Counted from the first letter of the stretch, positions 20,341-30,270 are shown. The stretch is 64,000 nucleotides of DNA from Burkholderiales bacterium RIFOXYD12_FULL_59_19 (GCA_001771065.1 MESQ01000018.1:62001-126000), one strand, 5' to 3'. Translations and numbers: made by a program. The notes: generated by a model from the letters alone, not told the origin.

Positions 20341-21774
<1,434 letters not shown>

Positions 21775-21778
<4 letters not shown>

Positions 21779-22305
21779 GCCAGTTTCCAGCCGAGTTCCC
21801 GGTGCCGGGCCAGGTGCCGTGGGGTCCAGGAGGTGAGTGACTTATGCACAAAGTGGTGCCGCGTCACGTGGTAGCTGGGGTCAAACCCGTAGAAGTTGCG
21901 GTGCATGTGGGCGATCTCCTCGTTGCGGTAGGCAGCCAGCTCGGCGTGAAAGGCCGACACATCGCCGGGCAGGCAGGCATCGGTCAGGCCGAGGGCTTGC
22001 GCGCCCTGCGCCGTGAGCGGCTGGCGGTTGTGCATGACGGCCCAGTCCAGCGCCGACGGCCGGCGGTCGCCCACCACGCCGGGGTGGACGATCAGGCACA
22101 CATGGCGTGACCAGACCGACTCGGGAACGGCACGGCGCAGGTAGGGCGCCACGATCAGATCAGGCGCGAACAAGGCTGCGGCCTCTTCGGTCACCGAGTC
22201 GCTGATGTCGAATTCGACCGATACCAGGTGCCCGCGCTGGCGCAGCTCTGCACCCAGGCGCTGGGTCAGGCTGTTGAAGGCGTGGGAGAGCAGCAGGATG
22301 CGCAT
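21775..22305 (-). pseudogene. hoxX: hoxX remnant: internally deleted CO-forming maturation factor
   Basis: 176 codons from the ATG at 22305. Residues 1-92 match the start of HoxX (MRILLLSHAFNSLTQRL ... VHPGVVGDRRPSALDWA), part of its formyl-THF domain. Residue 94 onward jumps to the end of its crotonase-like domain (LTAQGAQALGLTDACLPGD) and then, perhaps after a second gap, to the C-terminal tail (AYRNEEIAHMHRNFYGFD ... HFVHK). Full HoxX is roughly 550-600 residues as I recall, so about two thirds is gone, including most of both catalytic domains, yet the frame is kept. Intact HoxX makes the active-site CO from formyl-THF in air. It may be a decayed gene or a reduced protein with a residual role. 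Confidence 0.8.
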
Positions 22306-22316
22306 GGCGTTGGCTG

Positions 22317-23381
22317 TCAGCAAATGCGTGGAAGTTGCTCGCCGGCCAGCCAATCAACAATACGCCGGCCGCCAAAGGCGGTGGTGAGCTGAACAAAATG
22401 GTGGTCATCGGCCAGCACCCCGCCAATCCGGGCGGCATCCCGGCCCAGCGGGTGCGCGTGCATCACGTCCAGCAACTGCGGTGCATCGGCCGCAGCGCAG
22501 ATCACAATCAGCTTGCCTTCGTTGGCGACATAGAGCGGGTCCAGCCCCAAAAATTCGCAGGCGGCAGCCACCACCGGTTTGATCGGAATGGCTTTCTCAT
22601 GCAGCATCATGCCCACGCCGGATTGCTCGGCGATTTCGTTCAAGGTAGAGGCCAGCCCACCGCGCGTGGGGTCGCGCAGGCAGCGGATGTCGGCGCCAGT
22701 GGCCAGCAGCCTGGCAATCAGGCCATGCAGCGCCGCCGTGTCTGATTCAATGGCTGCCTCGAACGTGAGGTTTTCGCGCTGGCTCATGATCGCCACACCG
22801 TGGTCGCCCATCGTGCCCGACACCAGCACCACATCGTCCGCCCGCGCAAGGGCACCGCCCAAGTCCAGTCCGTCTGGCAACACGCCGACACCGGTGGTGG
22901 TGATGAAAATGCCGTCGCCTTTTCCCCGCTCCACCACCTTGGTGTCGCCGGTGACCACCGGTACACCGGCACTGCTTGCGGCACGCGCCATCGATTCGAC
23001 GATGCGCGTCAGGTCGGCCAGCGCAAAGCCTTCTTCCAGAATAAAGCCTGCGGCCAGGTACAGCGGTGTGGCACCCATCACCGCCACGTCGTTGAGCGTG
23101 CCGTGCACTGATAAGCAGCCGATGTCGCCGCCGGGAAAGAACAGGGGTGAGACCACATGGCAGTCGGTGGACATCACCAGCCGCGCCGGCTGGCCGTTGA
23201 GCACGGGCGCGGGCAGCACGGCGCCGTCATTGCCCTGGCCCAGATAGGTGTTGCCCAGGTGTTTGGCAAACAGCTCGGAAATCAGTTGCACCATGGCCCG
23301 CCCGCCCGAGCCGTGTGTCATGTCGACCCGGCCGTGTTTCAGGTCGAGCGGGCGGATGTAGCCGCGTTTGACTTCACTCAT
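22317..23381 (-). CDS. hypE: Hydrogenase maturation protein HypE
   Basis: 354 residues ending PRIC; the terminal cysteine receives carbamoyl from HypF and is dehydrated to the thiocyanate that becomes the CN ligands. The PurM-like ATP-binding features DMTHGSGGRAM, GQGNDGAVL, STDCHVVSPLFFPGGDIG and CLRDPTRGG are present. It overlaps the end of hypD by four bases (ATGA), and 11 bases separate it from the hoxX remnant. Confidence 0.95.
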   Translation of the reverse strand: MSEVKRGYIRPLDLKHGRVDMTHGSGGRAMVQLISELFAKHLGNTYLGQGNDGAVLPAPVLNGQPARLVMSTDCHVVSPLFFPGGDIGCLSVHGTLNDVAVMGATPLYLAAGFILEEGFALADLTRIVESMARAASSAGVPVVTGDTKVVERGKGDGIFITTTGVGVLPDGLDLGGALARADDVVLVSGTMGDHGVAIMSQRENLTFEAAIESDTAALHGLIARLLATGADIRCLRDPTRGGLASTLNEIAEQSGVGMMLHEKAIPIKPVVAAACEFLGLDPLYVANEGKLIVICAAADAPQLLDVMHAHPLGRDAARIGGVLADDHHFVQLTTAFGGRRIVDWLAGEQLPRIC

Positions 23382-24505
23382 GCCATGTCCTTGTGGCGGC
23401 CGTAACTGTAGTGCGCCGCACAGGCGCCTTCACTGCTGACCATACACGAGCCGACCGGGTTTTCGGGGGTACAAACGGTGCCAAAAATCTTGCAATCTTG
23501 CGGGCGCTTGACGCCGCGCAAAATGGCGCCGCATTCGCAGGCCTTGTTGTCAGGCACCGATGTGTAGTCCATTTTGAAGCGGCGCTAGGCGTCGAAAGCG
23601 CCGTATTTTTCGCGGATTTTCAGGGCCGAATAGGGCACCATGGACAGGCCGCGCCATTCGAATTCATGGCGCAACTCGAACACCTCGGCGACGCGGTCTT
23701 GTGCCTTGCGGTTGCCGTCGCGGCAGACGGCGCGGGCAAATTCGTTCTCGACCTCGGCGCGGCCGTCGTTGACCTGGGCAATGAGCATCAGAATAGCCTG
23801 CATCACGTCGAGTGGCTCAAAGCCGGCAATCACCACCGGCTTGCGGTATTCCTCGGCAAAAAATTCATAGGGCCGACTGCCGATCACGGTGGACACATGC
23901 GCCGGGCCGATGAAGCCATCGATCGGCACCGTGCCCCATTGCCGGACTTCGGGCGACTCCAGAATCTGGGTGATGGCGGCGGGCGTGAGCACGTGGCAGC
24001 ACAGCACGCTGAAGTTGGTCAGCTGCTCCTGTGCGGCTTGCAAAATGGCCAGCGCGGTCGGCGGCGTCGTGGTCTCGAAGCCAATGGCAAAAAACACCAC
24101 CTCGCGCTGCGGGTTATCGCGCGCAATCTGCAGCGCATCGAGCGTGGAATAGACCATGCGGATGTCGCCGCCGCGCGCCTTGGCTTTGAGCAAGGAGAGG
24201 CTGTTGGAGGCGGGCACGCGCAAGGTGTCGCCGTAGCTGCACAAGATCACGTATTGCTGCAGCGCCAGCTTGATCGCCATGTCGATGCGGCCAATCGGCA
24301 ATACACACACCGGGCAGCCGGGGCCGTGCACCAAGCGCACATTGGCGGGCAGCAGGTCGGAGAGGCCGTAGCGTGAAATGGCGTGGGTGTGGCCGCCGCA
24401 AAATTCCATGAAACTGTAGTTGCGCTGGGGCTGCGCCAACCTGGCAATTTTCCCGGCCAGCGTTTGAGCCACCGCGCCGTCGCGAAACTCGTCGATGTAT
24501 TTCAT
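23378..24505 (-). pseudogene. hypD: hypD interrupted by an in-frame TAG codon
   Basis: Codons 1-306 encode the HypD core (FMEFCGGHTHAI, HGPGCPVCVLP, GFETTTP, PAHVSTVIG), ending at a TAG at 23585-23587. The same frame continues RRFKMDYTSVPDNKACECG through to a normal terminus at 23378 overlapping hypE. This tail holds the cysteines that bind the [4Fe-4S] cluster (CECG, DCKIFG, VCTPE, GSCMVSSEGACAAHY). HypD relatives read FDAERRF here, so a single change of GAG to TAG explains it. No frameshift is involved. HypD assembles Fe(CN)2CO with HypC and HypE, so truncation should stop all [NiFe] maturation unless read-through, a suppressor tRNA, restart at the ATG at 23572 or a second hypD exists; a sequencing error is also possible. 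Confidence 0.9.
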
Positions 24506-24744
24506 GGCGCCGTCAGGGCTGACTCAGACATTTCCGAGAACAGCGCCAGCGTGCGCTCGGCCTCTTCGGGGTCAAGCTTGGACAGCGCGTAACCCACATG
24601 CAAAATCACATAGTCGCCCACCTGCACATTGTCGAGCAGCGCCAGCGAGATTTCTTTCTTGACCCCGCCCAGATCCACCATGGCGTGCTCGCCGTCCGGG
24701 CCGCAGCCGACTTCAATCACCTTGACCGGTAGTGCAAGACACAT
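24502..24744 (-). CDS. hypC: Hydrogenase maturation chaperone HypC
   Basis: 80 residues beginning MCLALPVKV; Cys2, exposed after Met removal, carries the Fe(CN)2CO unit with HypD and contacts the large-subunit precursor. The OB-like pattern GGVKKEISLALLDNVQVGDYVILHVGYAL is typical. The stop overlaps the hypD start (ATGA). Its promoter-side neighbour hypF is about 770 bases away because a toxin-antitoxin pair in the other orientation lies between them. Confidence 0.95.
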   Translation of the reverse strand: MCLALPVKVIEVGCGPDGEHAMVDLGGVKKEISLALLDNVQVGDYVILHVGYALSKLDPEEAERTLALFSEMSESALTAP

Positions 24745-24783
24745 CAGTATTCTCCAGGTAATGCTTTGATCCGGCCTCTGAAC

Positions 24784-24811
24784 TTGATAAGTTCATCTTC
24801 CATGATACTAT
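24784..24811 (+). promoter_or_regulatory. Putative sigma-70 promoter of the PIN/RHH pair
   Basis: TTGATA at 24784-24789 and TACTAT at 24806-24811 are 16 bp apart. The expected transcription start falls within a base or two of the toxin ATG at 24818, which has no Shine-Dalgarno sequence, suggesting a leaderless message. Inference from sequence match only. Confidence 0.45.
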
Positions 24812-24817
24812 TTCTGC

Positions 24818-25234
24818 ATGAAAATTGTGATGGATACCGACACGATCGTTGCCGCTTTACGTAGTCCGGCGGGTGCGTCGGCGGAGTTGTTGCGAAGAGC
24901 GCGTCGCCAGGAAATCATCCTGGCTGCCAGTGTGAGTCTGTTCATGGAATATGAAGCGGTTTGCCAACGGCCGGAACATGCCTTGGTTGCTGGACTGGAC
25001 GAGTTGTCGGTGGGCAAATTTCTGGACGGTTTGGCGTGTATCGTCGAGCCGGTTGAAGTGCATTTTTTGTGGCGTCCGCAACTGCGCGATCCTGCCGACG
25101 AACTGGTGCTGGAGGCGGCCGTCAATGCTTCTGCACATGCGTTATTGACTTTCAACATGAAGCATTTTGCCAATGCGGCAGAGCAGTTTAGTTTGCGCGT
25201 GATGCAGCCCGGCCCATTTTTAAGGAGTTTGTGA
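24818..25234 (+). CDS. PIN-domain toxin (COG1569 type)
   Basis: 138 residues with the PIN acidic residues in VMDTDTIVAALRSP, FMEYEAVCQRP and DPADELVLEAAVNA, and the closing LLTFNMKHF. These proteins are Mg-dependent RNases that act as toxins. The downstream ribbon-helix-helix gene overlaps its stop (TGATG). The pair lies antisense inside the hyp operon between hypF and hypC, so transcripts from the hydrogenase promoter would run through it in reverse. The toxin preceding the antitoxin is the less common order for such pairs. Confidence 0.82.
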   Translation: MKIVMDTDTIVAALRSPAGASAELLRRARRQEIILAASVSLFMEYEAVCQRPEHALVAGLDELSVGKFLDGLACIVEPVEVHFLWRPQLRDPADELVLEAAVNASAHALLTFNMKHFANAAEQFSLRVMQPGPFLRSL

Positions 25235-25479
25235 TGAGTCAATTAAGCACCTATCCGTTGCGTTTGCCGCGCTCAATCAGAACCGGCGTGGAGCGCATGA
25301 GCAAGCAAGATGGCATCAGCATCAATCAGTTTGTCAGCATAGCCGTGGCTGAAAAGCTTGCCATGATGCAGGCCCAAGCATTTTTTGCGGAACGCCGCGC
25401 GCGTGCTGATATGAGCGCCTTTGACCAATTGATGCAGCGCAGTGGGGGGGAACCTCCACGCCCAGAGGACGAACCGTAG
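25234..25479 (+). CDS. Ribbon-helix-helix antitoxin
   Basis: 81 residues from the ATG at 25234 behind TAAGGAG; a GTG one codon earlier is less likely. The start STYPLRLPRSIRTGVERMS followed by GISINQFVSIAVAEKLA is a CopG/HicB-like DNA-binding fold. The C-terminal part (about 45-81) is hydrophilic and should be the flexible toxin-binding arm. It overlaps the PIN gene and presumably represses the pair's promoter. Confidence 0.78.
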   Translation: MSQLSTYPLRLPRSIRTGVERMSKQDGISINQFVSIAVAEKLAMMQAQAFFAERRARADMSAFDQLMQRSGGEPPRPEDEP

Positions 25480-25514
25480 CACTTGGTCGTTTGCTGAAAT
25501 CAAGCATGCTGCTT

Positions 25515-27845
25515 TCATAACAAAGCTGAATGTGATGGGTGTGCCAAGCATGCCACCCAGGCCTGCCCGAGCGCGATGCTGGCGTCTCCGGGGGCGGTGC
25601 GTTGCGGCACCAGCACCGTGACGCCATTGTGTTGCAGATTTTGCCGCAGCGGTGCCGTGATTAGCGCGTTGAGAAAGCAACCACCACCCCAGGCCAGAGT
25701 GCGCAAACCGGTGGTTTGGACGGCTTGCATTACCCACTCGGTCAAGGCCGCCACCAGAGTGGCATGGAACACGGCGGCGGCTTGGCTGATGTCAACGGCA
25801 TCAATTAACGAACCCAGCATGGGAAACAGGTCAAGCTGGCCGTCGTCGCTGATGGCATAAGCCCCCGGCATGGGGGTCGGCCAGCCATGGGCTTCGATAT
25901 ACAACGTGGCCGCCTGCTCCAGCAACACGGCGGCCTGGGCCTCGTAGGCCATGGTGTGGCTCAGGCCGAGCAAGCCGGCCGCAGCATCGAACACCCGGCC
26001 CAGGCTCGACGTGCGCGGGCTGTTGAACTGGCGCGTCAGCATGGCGGCCACGGTGCTGGCCGCTGGATCCCGAAATCGTTGTGCAATCTCGGCGTTGCGC
26101 CCGAGTTCATGCAGCACGGCAGCCGCCATGCGCCAGGGTTCGCGCGCGCACCGGTCACCGCCCGGCATGGGCAAATGGCGCAGGTGGCCAAGGCGTTGGC
26201 ATTGCGCACCATCAACCTGCAGCAGTTCGCTGCCCCAGGCCGTGCCATCTGTGCCCAGCCCGACACCATCGAGTGCCAGGCCCAGCAGCGGGCCTTGCCA
26301 GCTGTGTTCGGCACAGACGGCGGCGATGTGGGCATGGTGGTGTTGCACGGCCAGGGTGGGCAGGCCATGGCGCTGCGCGTAGGCCACTGCAGCGCGTGTG
26401 CTGTAGTCGTCGGGGTGCAGGTCGTGCGTCACACGTTGTGGCTTGACATCCAGCAAATCGCATAGCCGTTGCACCGTTTCATCCTGAAAGTGGCAGCTGG
26501 CGGCGTTGTCCAGGCTGCCGATGTGGGGCGACAAAAAGGCGTCATGGCCGCGCGTGACGCAGACCGTGTTTTTCAGGTGGCTGCCAAAAGCCAGCACCGA
26601 CGCTCCGGACTGCGGCAGGCGAATGGCGGCAGGTGCGTAACCGCGGCTGCGGCGGATGAATTGCGCAGCGCCCGCCGTCACCTGGAGCACGCTGTCGTCG
26701 CAACGCGCCACGATGTCGCGGTCATGGTCCAGAAAAGCATCGGCAATGCCTGCCAGCCGGGTATGTGCCTCAGCCGTGTCGCGCACGATGGGCTCACCGC
26801 CCGGGTTGGCGCTGGTCATCACCAGCACCAGGGTTTGTGATTCGCCGAGCCAGGCCGTGCCATCGGGCCGACCAGCGGCTTCATGAAACAATAAAAAATG
26901 GATCGGCGTGGTCGGCAGCATCAGGCCCAGGCGTTGCAGACCGGGGGCGATGCCGGGCAGGGTCGCACCACAGGTGGCATGGGCGCGCAGCAACACGATG
27001 GGGCGCTCGCGGCTTTCCAGCAGGGTGCACTCGGCAGCTGATACCTGCGCATAGGGTGTCACGCTGGTGGCGTTGGCCAGCATCACGGCAAAGGGTTTGG
27101 CCTCGCGGTTCTTGCGCAAGCGCAGCCGCGCGACCACCAACGGGTTGCGCGCGTCGCAGGCCAGGTGGAAACCGCCCAGGCCTTTGATGGCGACGATCTG
27201 GCCGCGTTGCAGCAGCTCCAGGGTGCGCGCGATGGGATCGCCAGCCAAGGACTGGCCCTGTGCATCGGACAAACCTAAACGTGGGCCGCATTGCGGGCAA
27301 CAAGTGGTCTCGGCATGAAAACGCCGGTCGCTCGGCGCGGTGTAGTCAAGGCTGCAGTCCGGGCACAGCGGGAAGACCGCCATGCTGGTTTGCGGCCGGT
27401 CGTAGGGCAGGGCGCGGGTCACGGTGAAACGTGGGCCGCAATGGGTGCAGGTGATGAAGGCGTGACGATAACGTCGGCTTGACGGGTCGAACAGCTCGTG
27501 CAGGCAGGCGGCACAAACCGCCACGTCGGGGCCAATCGCGGTGGCGGCCTGGCCCGACTGGCTGGCAATGATGCTGAACGCAGTGAACGGCTCTGCCGCC
27601 AGGTTCTGCGCCTGCACGTTGTCAACACGTGCCAGCGGTGGCGCGTCAGTGCGCAAGCGTTGCAGCAACTCGGTCAAACGCGGCTGGCTGCCCTGGGCCA
27701 GGATTTCGACACCCTGGGCATCGTTGCGCACCCAGCCGTGCAGGCCGAGTTGCTGTGCCAGGCGCCAGACAAAGGGCCTGAAACCGACCCCTTGCACAAT
27801 GCCTTTGACGCGGATGTGCTGCGAAAGCAAGGCCAATGGCGCCAT
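25515..27845 (-). CDS. hypF: Carbamoyltransferase HypF
   Basis: 776 residues from the ATG at 27845, which overlaps the hypB stop (TGATG); an upstream ATG at 27986 would only add non-family sequence inside hypB. Domains in order: acylphosphatase (RVKGIVQGVGFRPFVW), two zinc fingers (CAACLHELF...CTHC and CPDCSLDY...CPQC), a YrdC-like domain (about 195-380), and a Kae1/TobZ-like carbamoyltransferase with HHHAHIAAVCAEH and WGGGCFLNALIT. It makes carbamoyl-AMP from carbamoyl phosphate and loads it on HypE, giving cyanide ligands. Confidence 0.94.
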   Translation of the reverse strand: MAPLALLSQHIRVKGIVQGVGFRPFVWRLAQQLGLHGWVRNDAQGVEILAQGSQPRLTELLQRLRTDAPPLARVDNVQAQNLAAEPFTAFSIIASQSGQAATAIGPDVAVCAACLHELFDPSSRRYRHAFITCTHCGPRFTVTRALPYDRPQTSMAVFPLCPDCSLDYTAPSDRRFHAETTCCPQCGPRLGLSDAQGQSLAGDPIARTLELLQRGQIVAIKGLGGFHLACDARNPLVVARLRLRKNREAKPFAVMLANATSVTPYAQVSAAECTLLESRERPIVLLRAHATCGATLPGIAPGLQRLGLMLPTTPIHFLLFHEAAGRPDGTAWLGESQTLVLVMTSANPGGEPIVRDTAEAHTRLAGIADAFLDHDRDIVARCDDSVLQVTAGAAQFIRRSRGYAPAAIRLPQSGASVLAFGSHLKNTVCVTRGHDAFLSPHIGSLDNAASCHFQDETVQRLCDLLDVKPQRVTHDLHPDDYSTRAAVAYAQRHGLPTLAVQHHHAHIAAVCAEHSWQGPLLGLALDGVGLGTDGTAWGSELLQVDGAQCQRLGHLRHLPMPGGDRCAREPWRMAAAVLHELGRNAEIAQRFRDPAASTVAAMLTRQFNSPRTSSLGRVFDAAAGLLGLSHTMAYEAQAAVLLEQAATLYIEAHGWPTPMPGAYAISDDGQLDLFPMLGSLIDAVDISQAAAVFHATLVAALTEWVMQAVQTTGLRTLAWGGGCFLNALITAPLRQNLQHNGVTVLVPQRTAPGDASIALGQAWVACLAHPSHSALL

Positions 27846-28822
27846 CAGGCCGGTGCGTTTGGTCTGGTTTGAAGTTGGACTTCGAGTTGCGCCTTGAGTT
27901 GCGCGATTTGGGCCTGCAGACTGGCCACGGTTTGTGCTTTGGCCGCATGGGCCTGGGCCATACCGTCGCGCAGATAGGCCAGCCACTCGCCCATGCCTTC
28001 GCCGCTGGTGGCGCTGAGCTGGATCACCCTGATCTGCGGATTGACCCGGCGCGCATAACCAATGGCGGCGTCCACGTCGTAACTCAGATGCGGCAGCAGG
28101 TCGATCTTGTTGAGCAGCATCAGGCTAGCGGCGCGGAACATGTCGGGGTACTTGATGGGTTTGTCTTCGCCCTCGGTTACCGAAAGGATCACCACCTTGT
28201 GCGCCTCGCCCAGGTCAAAAGCGGCCGGACACACCAGATTGCCTACGTTTTCGATCAGCAGCAGCGCGTCATCCGCCAGCTTGAGTTGGGCCATGGCGTG
28301 GCCCACCATGTGCGCGTCCAGGTGGCAGCCCTTGCCGGTGTTGATCTGGATGGCCTGGGCACCGCTGGCGCGAATGCGGTCGGCGTCCTGGCTGGTTTGT
28401 TGGTCACCCTCGATCACGGCCACTGGCGTGGCACCTAGCAGGGTGATGGTTTTGCACAGTAGCGTGGTCTTGCCCGAGCCCGGGCTGGAGACCAGATTGA
28501 GCGCAAACATGCCACGCTCGGCCAGGGCTTGCCGGTTGCGTGCGGCGTAGGCATTGTTCTTGGCCAGAATGTCCTGCTCGATCTGCACCATGCGGGCGGG
28601 CGGCACGCCGGGTGCATGTGAATGTGCTGGTGCCGGGTCGTGCGTGTGTTCGTGCTCATGCTCATGCTGATGAGCGTGAGCATGCGGTTGGGCCTGTTCG
28701 TGCGCATGGGTGTGTTCATGAACATGGCGGGTGCCATCGGCGTGGACATGCACATGGACATGCGCAGCTGCCTCGCCCTCGATTCTGACTTCACCTTCAC
28801 CACAACCACAGGTCACACACAT
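27845..28822 (-). CDS. hypB: Nickel-insertion GTPase HypB with histidine-rich region
   Basis: 325 residues from the ATG at 28822 ([11 protein letters not shown]), preceded by GAGGAGAA; this gives the conserved N-terminal CxxCGC nickel site. Residues about 20-70 contain over 20 histidines in HxH repeats, suited to nickel storage. The G domain shows [44 protein letters not shown] and LNKIDLLP. The C-terminus (about 285-320) forms a short heptad-like stretch. With HypA it delivers nickel to the large subunit. It is preceded by a nested stem-loop in the hypA-hypB gap. Confidence 0.94.
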   Translation of the reverse strand: MCVTCGCGEGEVRIEGEAAAHVHVHVHADGTRHVHEHTHAHEQAQPHAHAHQHEHEHEHTHDPAPAHSHAPGVPPARMVQIEQDILAKNNAYAARNRQALAERGMFALNLVSSPGSGKTTLLCKTITLLGATPVAVIEGDQQTSQDADRIRASGAQAIQINTGKGCHLDAHMVGHAMAQLKLADDALLLIENVGNLVCPAAFDLGEAHKVVILSVTEGEDKPIKYPDMFRAASLMLLNKIDLLPHLSYDVDAAIGYARRVNPQIRVIQLSATSGEGMGEWLAYLRDGMAQAHAAKAQTVASLQAQIAQLKAQLEVQLQTRPNAPA

Positions 28823-28849
28823 CCTAGTTCTCCTCATTTAAGTCTGTTA

Positions 28850-28889
28850 GGGACAGCACTTGCACGCTACGCGTGCTGCGGTCTGTCCC
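28850..28889. promoter_or_regulatory. Nested stem-loop between hypA and hypB
   Basis: GGGACAG (28850-28856) pairs with CTGTCCC (28883-28889), and inside it GCACGC (28862-28867) pairs with GCGTGC (28871-28876) around a 3-base loop. No T-run follows on either strand. It sits 9 bases downstream of the hypA stop and 28 bases before the hypB start, so it could tune mRNA stability or relative output of the two genes. Confidence 0.55.
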
Positions 28890-28897
28890 ACAAAGTC

Positions 28898-29239
28898 TCA
28901 TATTACTTCCAACTCCTTGACACGCATTTCGGTACCACCCGTCACTTGCATTTGGTAGCTGCCGCAGCTCGGGCATGCGCCAAAAACCTCGGTCATGGGC
29001 ACGGTTTTGGCGCAGGCCATGCACCAGCCCTGTCCGGGCGTGGCAATGATCTCCAGCCGGGCACCATCGGCCACGCTGCCACGCGTGACGGCATCAAAAC
29101 AAAAGGCCATGGCCTGCGGCTCCACACCCGAGAGCTGACCGATTTCCAGCCAGACGGCGGTAACCTTTTTGAACTGGTCTTTGCGCGCGGCGTCTTCAAC
29201 CAGTTGCAGCACGCCTTCGGCCAGCGACATTTCATGCAT
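28898..29239 (-). CDS. hypA: Nickel metallochaperone HypA
   Basis: 113 residues starting MHEMSLAEGVLQL; the N-terminal Met-His-Glu binds nickel, and the zinc site is formed by WCMACAKTV and GACPSCGSY. It hands nickel to the hydrogenase large subunit together with HypB. It starts 12 bases after the hemerythrin stop. Confidence 0.95.
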   Translation of the reverse strand: MHEMSLAEGVLQLVEDAARKDQFKKVTAVWLEIGQLSGVEPQAMAFCFDAVTRGSVADGARLEIIATPGQGWCMACAKTVPMTEVFGACPSCGSYQMQVTGGTEMRVKELEVI

Positions 29240-29251
29240 GGTGAAGACGCC

Positions 29252-29647
29252 TCAAAGCCCCAGGCGCACATGGTCTGTCAGCCGCTTGTCGCGGGTGGCA
29301 ATATGCTGGCTGATACAGCCCAGCATGTCACGTGCTTGAGCTGCCATCACCGATGGTTGGCCGCTGGCGAGTTGGGCCGCCAGGCTACGCAGCACCTCCA
29401 GCATGTGCATGTGATCGTCTTGGTGGTCCTCGAAATTGTCATAACTTTTCATGCGCATCAGCAGTTCTTCGGACATGAAATGTGCTTCGCTGTAGTCAAT
29501 CAGCTCGCTGAGCAGTTGACTGGTGTTGACCGCATCCGCGCCGGTCTCAAGCGCAACACAGAGTTTCCCCAGCAGCGCAAGCTGCACCTGATGCTCGCGG
29601 TCGGTGTCGTCGTTGGCGGCTTGGTTGAATGTTTTGATGTCAGGCAT
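29252..29647 (-). CDS. Bacteriohemerythrin-type O2-binding protein
   Basis: 131 residues from the ATG at 29647; a longer reading from 29749 adds an unrelated N-terminus. All seven di-iron ligands of hemerythrin are found in order: H19 (DREH), H56 and E60 (EAHFMSEE), H75 and H79 (EDHQDDH), H115 and D120 (QHIATRD). It is a single soluble four-helix domain that binds O2. Lying between the hybE-type chaperone and hypA in a hydrogenase operon, it may buffer or deliver oxygen near an oxygen-sensitive enzyme during maturation; that role is inference. Confidence 0.88.
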   Translation of the reverse strand: MPDIKTFNQAANDDTDREHQVQLALLGKLCVALETGADAVNTSQLLSELIDYSEAHFMSEELLMRMKSYDNFEDHQDDHMHMLEVLRSLAAQLASGQPSVMAAQARDMLGCISQHIATRDKRLTDHVRLGL

Positions 29648-29763
29648 GGGTGGCCTCGTTGAATGGCGTGTAAAACTTAATGCTTGTGTGTTCCGACGTG
29701 TGCTGCGGGTTAAACATAACGGCGTGGGCACATCAGAAGGGTATTTCATGACGAGTCGTAAGT

Positions 29764-30270
29764 TTATGGCTTGCGCAGCGCAAAAAAACCGCGACGCGAC
29801 ATGACCTTGTCCTGCATCGCATTTTTGGCGGCTGGCTCAGTCGTCTTTTCCGATGCGGGCACAGGCTCAGTCAGCAGCCCAATGAGGGCAGCGCGCGCCG
29901 TCTGCACGGCCTCGAACTGGCTGCTGAATTTGTTCATGGGTGAAAACAGCGAGCAGCTCTGGTACTCGCCCAGCTCGTCCTCATGGCCGCTCAAGAACGC
30001 AAAATCACCCGCCGGGAACTTGATGAAGCGGCGTTTGTTCACACCCACCGATACCCAGCCTTGTGTGTTGCCGGGCAGCAGCGTCAGGCTCATGCACCAC
30101 GGCGTGACCACCATGCCGAGCCATTGCCCCTGCCAGCGCTGGAAGTCGATGGCCTCCACCGACAGCACTGGGTTCAGGATCGGCACGCCGGCCATGCTGG
30201 TCTGTTGAATGCGAAAAAAAGCGGCGGCCACCGCTTCTTCGGGGTTGTGTCTGTGCACCCGCAGTGTCAT
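29764..30270 (-). CDS. hybE: HybE/HupJ-type hydrogenase assembly chaperone
   Basis: 168 residues from the ATG at 30270, overlapping the hupF stop (ATGA). The family core is clear: PILNPVLSVEAIDF, GQWLGMVVTPWCMSLTLLPG, FPAGDFAFLSGHEDELGEYQSCSLFSPMNKFSS. In E. coli HybE guards the Tat signal of the small subunit until assembly is complete. The extreme C-terminus MSRRGFFALRKP resembles a twin-arginine motif, although it is at the wrong end for export. It follows hupD-hupF, the maturation genes of the same enzyme. Confidence 0.85.
   Translation of the reverse strand: MTLRVHRHNPEEAVAAAFFRIQQTSMAGVPILNPVLSVEAIDFQRWQGQWLGMVVTPWCMSLTLLPGNTQGWVSVGVNKRRFIKFPAGDFAFLSGHEDELGEYQSCSLFSPMNKFSSQFEAVQTARAALIGLLTEPVPASEKTTEPAAKNAMQDKVMSRRGFFALRKP

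Noticed and set aside
23573-23590. A frameshift in hypD
   Set aside because: Both parts are in the same frame (starts 24505 and 23572 differ by a multiple of three), so the break is a single stop codon.
27846-27986. A longer HypF start inside hypB
   Set aside because: The acylphosphatase domain begins right after the ATG at 27845, which overlaps the hypB stop.
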